Assembly: GCA_903892335.1 (NCBI GenBank)
Contig: CAITID010000113.1
Coordinates: 1-7,647, forward strand
Length of the DNA: 7,647 bases
Origin: an uncultured Actinomycetes bacterium
GTDB taxonomy: Bacteria > Actinomycetota > Actinomycetes > Nanopelagicales > Nanopelagicaceae
Direction: 5' to 3'
Under the pieces are notes generated by a model. It was not told the DNA's origin, ran no database searches, and saw only the letters and a list, made by a program, of their open reading frames with translations. This document shows, piece after piece, positions 6,573 through 7,647 of this stretch (its first letter is position 1; each line of letters opens with the position of its first letter). The position numbers and the translations under genes are program-made.

Positions 6573-6601
6573 ATCCTAGACCCCAAAACCGCTGTTGTTA
6601 A
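6573..6601 (-). promoter_or_regulatory. Candidate promoter of potDABC
   Basis: On the - strand, TTAACA (6596-6601, 5 of 6 to TTGACA) and TAGGAT (6573-6578, 4 of 6 to TATAAT) are spaced 17 bp apart. The -35 overlaps the stop codon of the aldehyde dehydrogenase gene. Transcription would start near 6566, giving a leader of about 45 nt that holds the inverted repeat and the ribosome binding site. Read-through from the upstream gene is also possible, since no terminator separates them. Confidence 0.5.
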
Positions 6602-7647
6602 GCATTTATATTGGTCATTACATGCTTAATTCTGGTGTAATCCTCAAAGCCATAGCCTGAAAGATCCTTACCAACTCCAGATCGACCAAAGCCACCATGA
6701 GGCATCTCCGCCACTAGTGGAATATGGGTATTGATCCAGACACAACCAAAATCAAATGCTTTAGCAAGGCGCATGGCGCGGCCATGATCCTTGGTCCAAA
6801 CACTAGAAGCCAGGCCGTACTCAACTCCATTTGCATACTCAATGGCTTGTGCTTCATCGGCAAATTTTTGCACCGTAATTACTGGACCGAAGATCTCATT
6901 TTGAATGATCTCATCATCTTGTTTTAGATCTACTACAACAGTTGGCGCGAAGAAGAACCCTGGTCGATCTAATACCGCACCTCCAGCAGTTACCTTGGCA
7001 TGAGCAGGCAGGCGATCAATAAAGCCCTTTACTCGCTCTAATTGATTGGCATTATTTACCGGGCCAACTAAAACATCCTCATCTGGATTTCCAACAGCAA
7101 TTTTATCTTTTGCTTGCTCAGTTAAAAATTTTACAAACTTATCGTAGGCACTTGCTTCAACTATTACTCGAGTTGCAGCGGTGCAATCTTGGCCTGCGTT
7201 AAAGAAGCCAGCGATTGCAATACTTTCGGCTGCTGCTTCTAGATTTGCATCAGCAAATACAACTACGGGTGCTTTGCCACCAAGTTCTAGGTGCACCTTC
7301 TTAACATCCTCTGCTGCTGATTTTGCAACCTCAATGCCGGCGCGAATTGATCCAGTAATTGAAACCATCGCAGGAATCTTGTGGGAAATTAATGCCCGTC
7401 CAGTATCGCGCTCACCGCAAACAACATTGAATACTCCAGCAGGTAGGAACTCACTCATAATCTCTGCCATAAATAATGTAGAAGCTGGTGTGGTATCAGA
7501 TGGTTTTAATACAACAGTATTTCCAGCTGCAATTGCTGGCGCCCACTTCCAGACCGCCATCATCATTGGGTAATTCCAAGGTGTTACTTGCGCACAAACT
7601 CCAATTGGCTCACGGCGCACAAATGAGGTCATGCCGTTCATGTATTC
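6598..7647 (-). CDS. Gamma-aminobutyraldehyde dehydrogenase, 5'-truncated by window edge
   Basis: This is an NAD(P)-dependent aldehyde dehydrogenase, most like E. coli PatD (YdcW), which oxidises 4-aminobutanal from putrescine to GABA in the cytoplasm. The frame is open to the window edge (Glu-Tyr precede the ATG at 7641), so the true start is outside. About 349 of roughly 475 residues are visible. Counting from that ATG: PWNYP with N23, the cofactor-binding LKPSD with K46, the general base E119 in HLELGGKAP, and the catalytic C153 in NAGQDCTAATR. The C-terminal blocks YGLASSVWTKD, WINTHIPLVAEMPHGG and SGYGFEDYTRIKHVM match PatD closely from memory. Betaine-aldehyde or other aminoaldehyde dehydrogenases are close relatives, so substrate is inferred from similarity and the pot/gabT context. 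It lies 76 bp upstream of potD on the same strand, and its stop overlaps the candidate potD -35. Confidence 0.87.
   Translation of the reverse strand, partial: EYMNGMTSFVRREPIGVCAQVTPWNYPMMMAVWKWAPAIAAGNTVVLKPSDTTPASTLFMAEIMSEFLPAGVFNVVCGERDTGRALISHKIPAMVSITGSIRAGIEVAKSAAEDVKKVHLELGGKAPVVVFADANLEAAAESIAIAGFFNAGQDCTAATRVIVEASAYDKFVKFLTEQAKDKIAVGNPDEDVLVGPVNNANQLERVKGFIDRLPAHAKVTAGGAVLDRPGFFFAPTVVVDLKQDDEIIQNEIFGPVITVQKFADEAQAIEYANGVEYGLASSVWTKDHGRAMRLAKAFDFGCVWINTHIPLVAEMPHGGFGRSGVGKDLSGYGFEDYTRIKHVMTNINA

Noticed and set aside
7181..7573. A 130-codon + strand open frame antisense to the aldehyde dehydrogenase
   Set aside because: It lies wholly inside a strongly conserved gene, its translation resembles no family I know, and no promoter or ribosome binding site is evident. 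It is a shadow of codon bias on the other strand. The same applies to shorter antisense frames inside gabT, speB, potA, potB and potD.
1..7647. Mobile element, phage, CRISPR, tRNA/rRNA or defence system
   Set aside because: No transposase, integrase, repeat array, tRNA-like cloverleaf or defence domain is visible. All the long open frames on the coding strands are accounted for by known metabolic, transport and cell-wall families.

Overview
The window looks like a piece of a small, low-GC (roughly 40% by eye), tightly packed actinobacterial genome, possibly of the freshwater acI / Nanopelagicales type. The grounds are the actinobacterial look of the proteins, a Tat-exported solute-binding lipoprotein, intergenic gaps of 0-76 bp, and two genes whose candidate -10 boxes sit exactly 6 nt before the ATG, as in leaderless actinobacterial transcripts. 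The taxonomic placement is inference.

Layout: a 5'-truncated GABA aminotransferase gene (gabT, 1-752) is the only + strand gene. Everything else is on the - strand. In transcription order these are a 5'-truncated aldehyde dehydrogenase of the gamma-aminobutyraldehyde type (7647-6598), a 76-bp gap with a candidate promoter, stem-loop and ribosome binding site, and then potD-potA-potB-potC (6521-2484). The four pot genes are joined by overlaps of 1 or 4 bp or a 2-bp gap and encode a complete polyamine-type ABC importer. After a 62-bp gap with its own candidate promoter comes a membrane-anchored VanY-type D,D-carboxypeptidase (2421-1792). After a 37-bp gap with another candidate promoter comes a SpeB-type ureohydrolase (1754-756). 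This last gene converges on gabT with only 3 bp between the stop codons, in a region that can form a stem-loop.

Together the genes describe uptake and breakdown of polyamines. PotABCD would import putrescine or spermidine. The SpeB-type enzyme would release urea from agmatine, giving putrescine, or from 4-guanidinobutyrate, giving GABA. The aldehyde dehydrogenase would oxidise 4-aminobutanal to GABA, and GabT would convert GABA to succinate semialdehyde. The step that deaminates putrescine to 4-aminobutanal is not in the window. The VanY-type gene has no obvious role in this pathway. All genes belong to known families and I see no undescribed system. The more interesting points are the potD leader, the apparent mix of leaderless and Shine-Dalgarno starts, the altered ligand pocket of PotD, and the open substrate question for the ureohydrolase.
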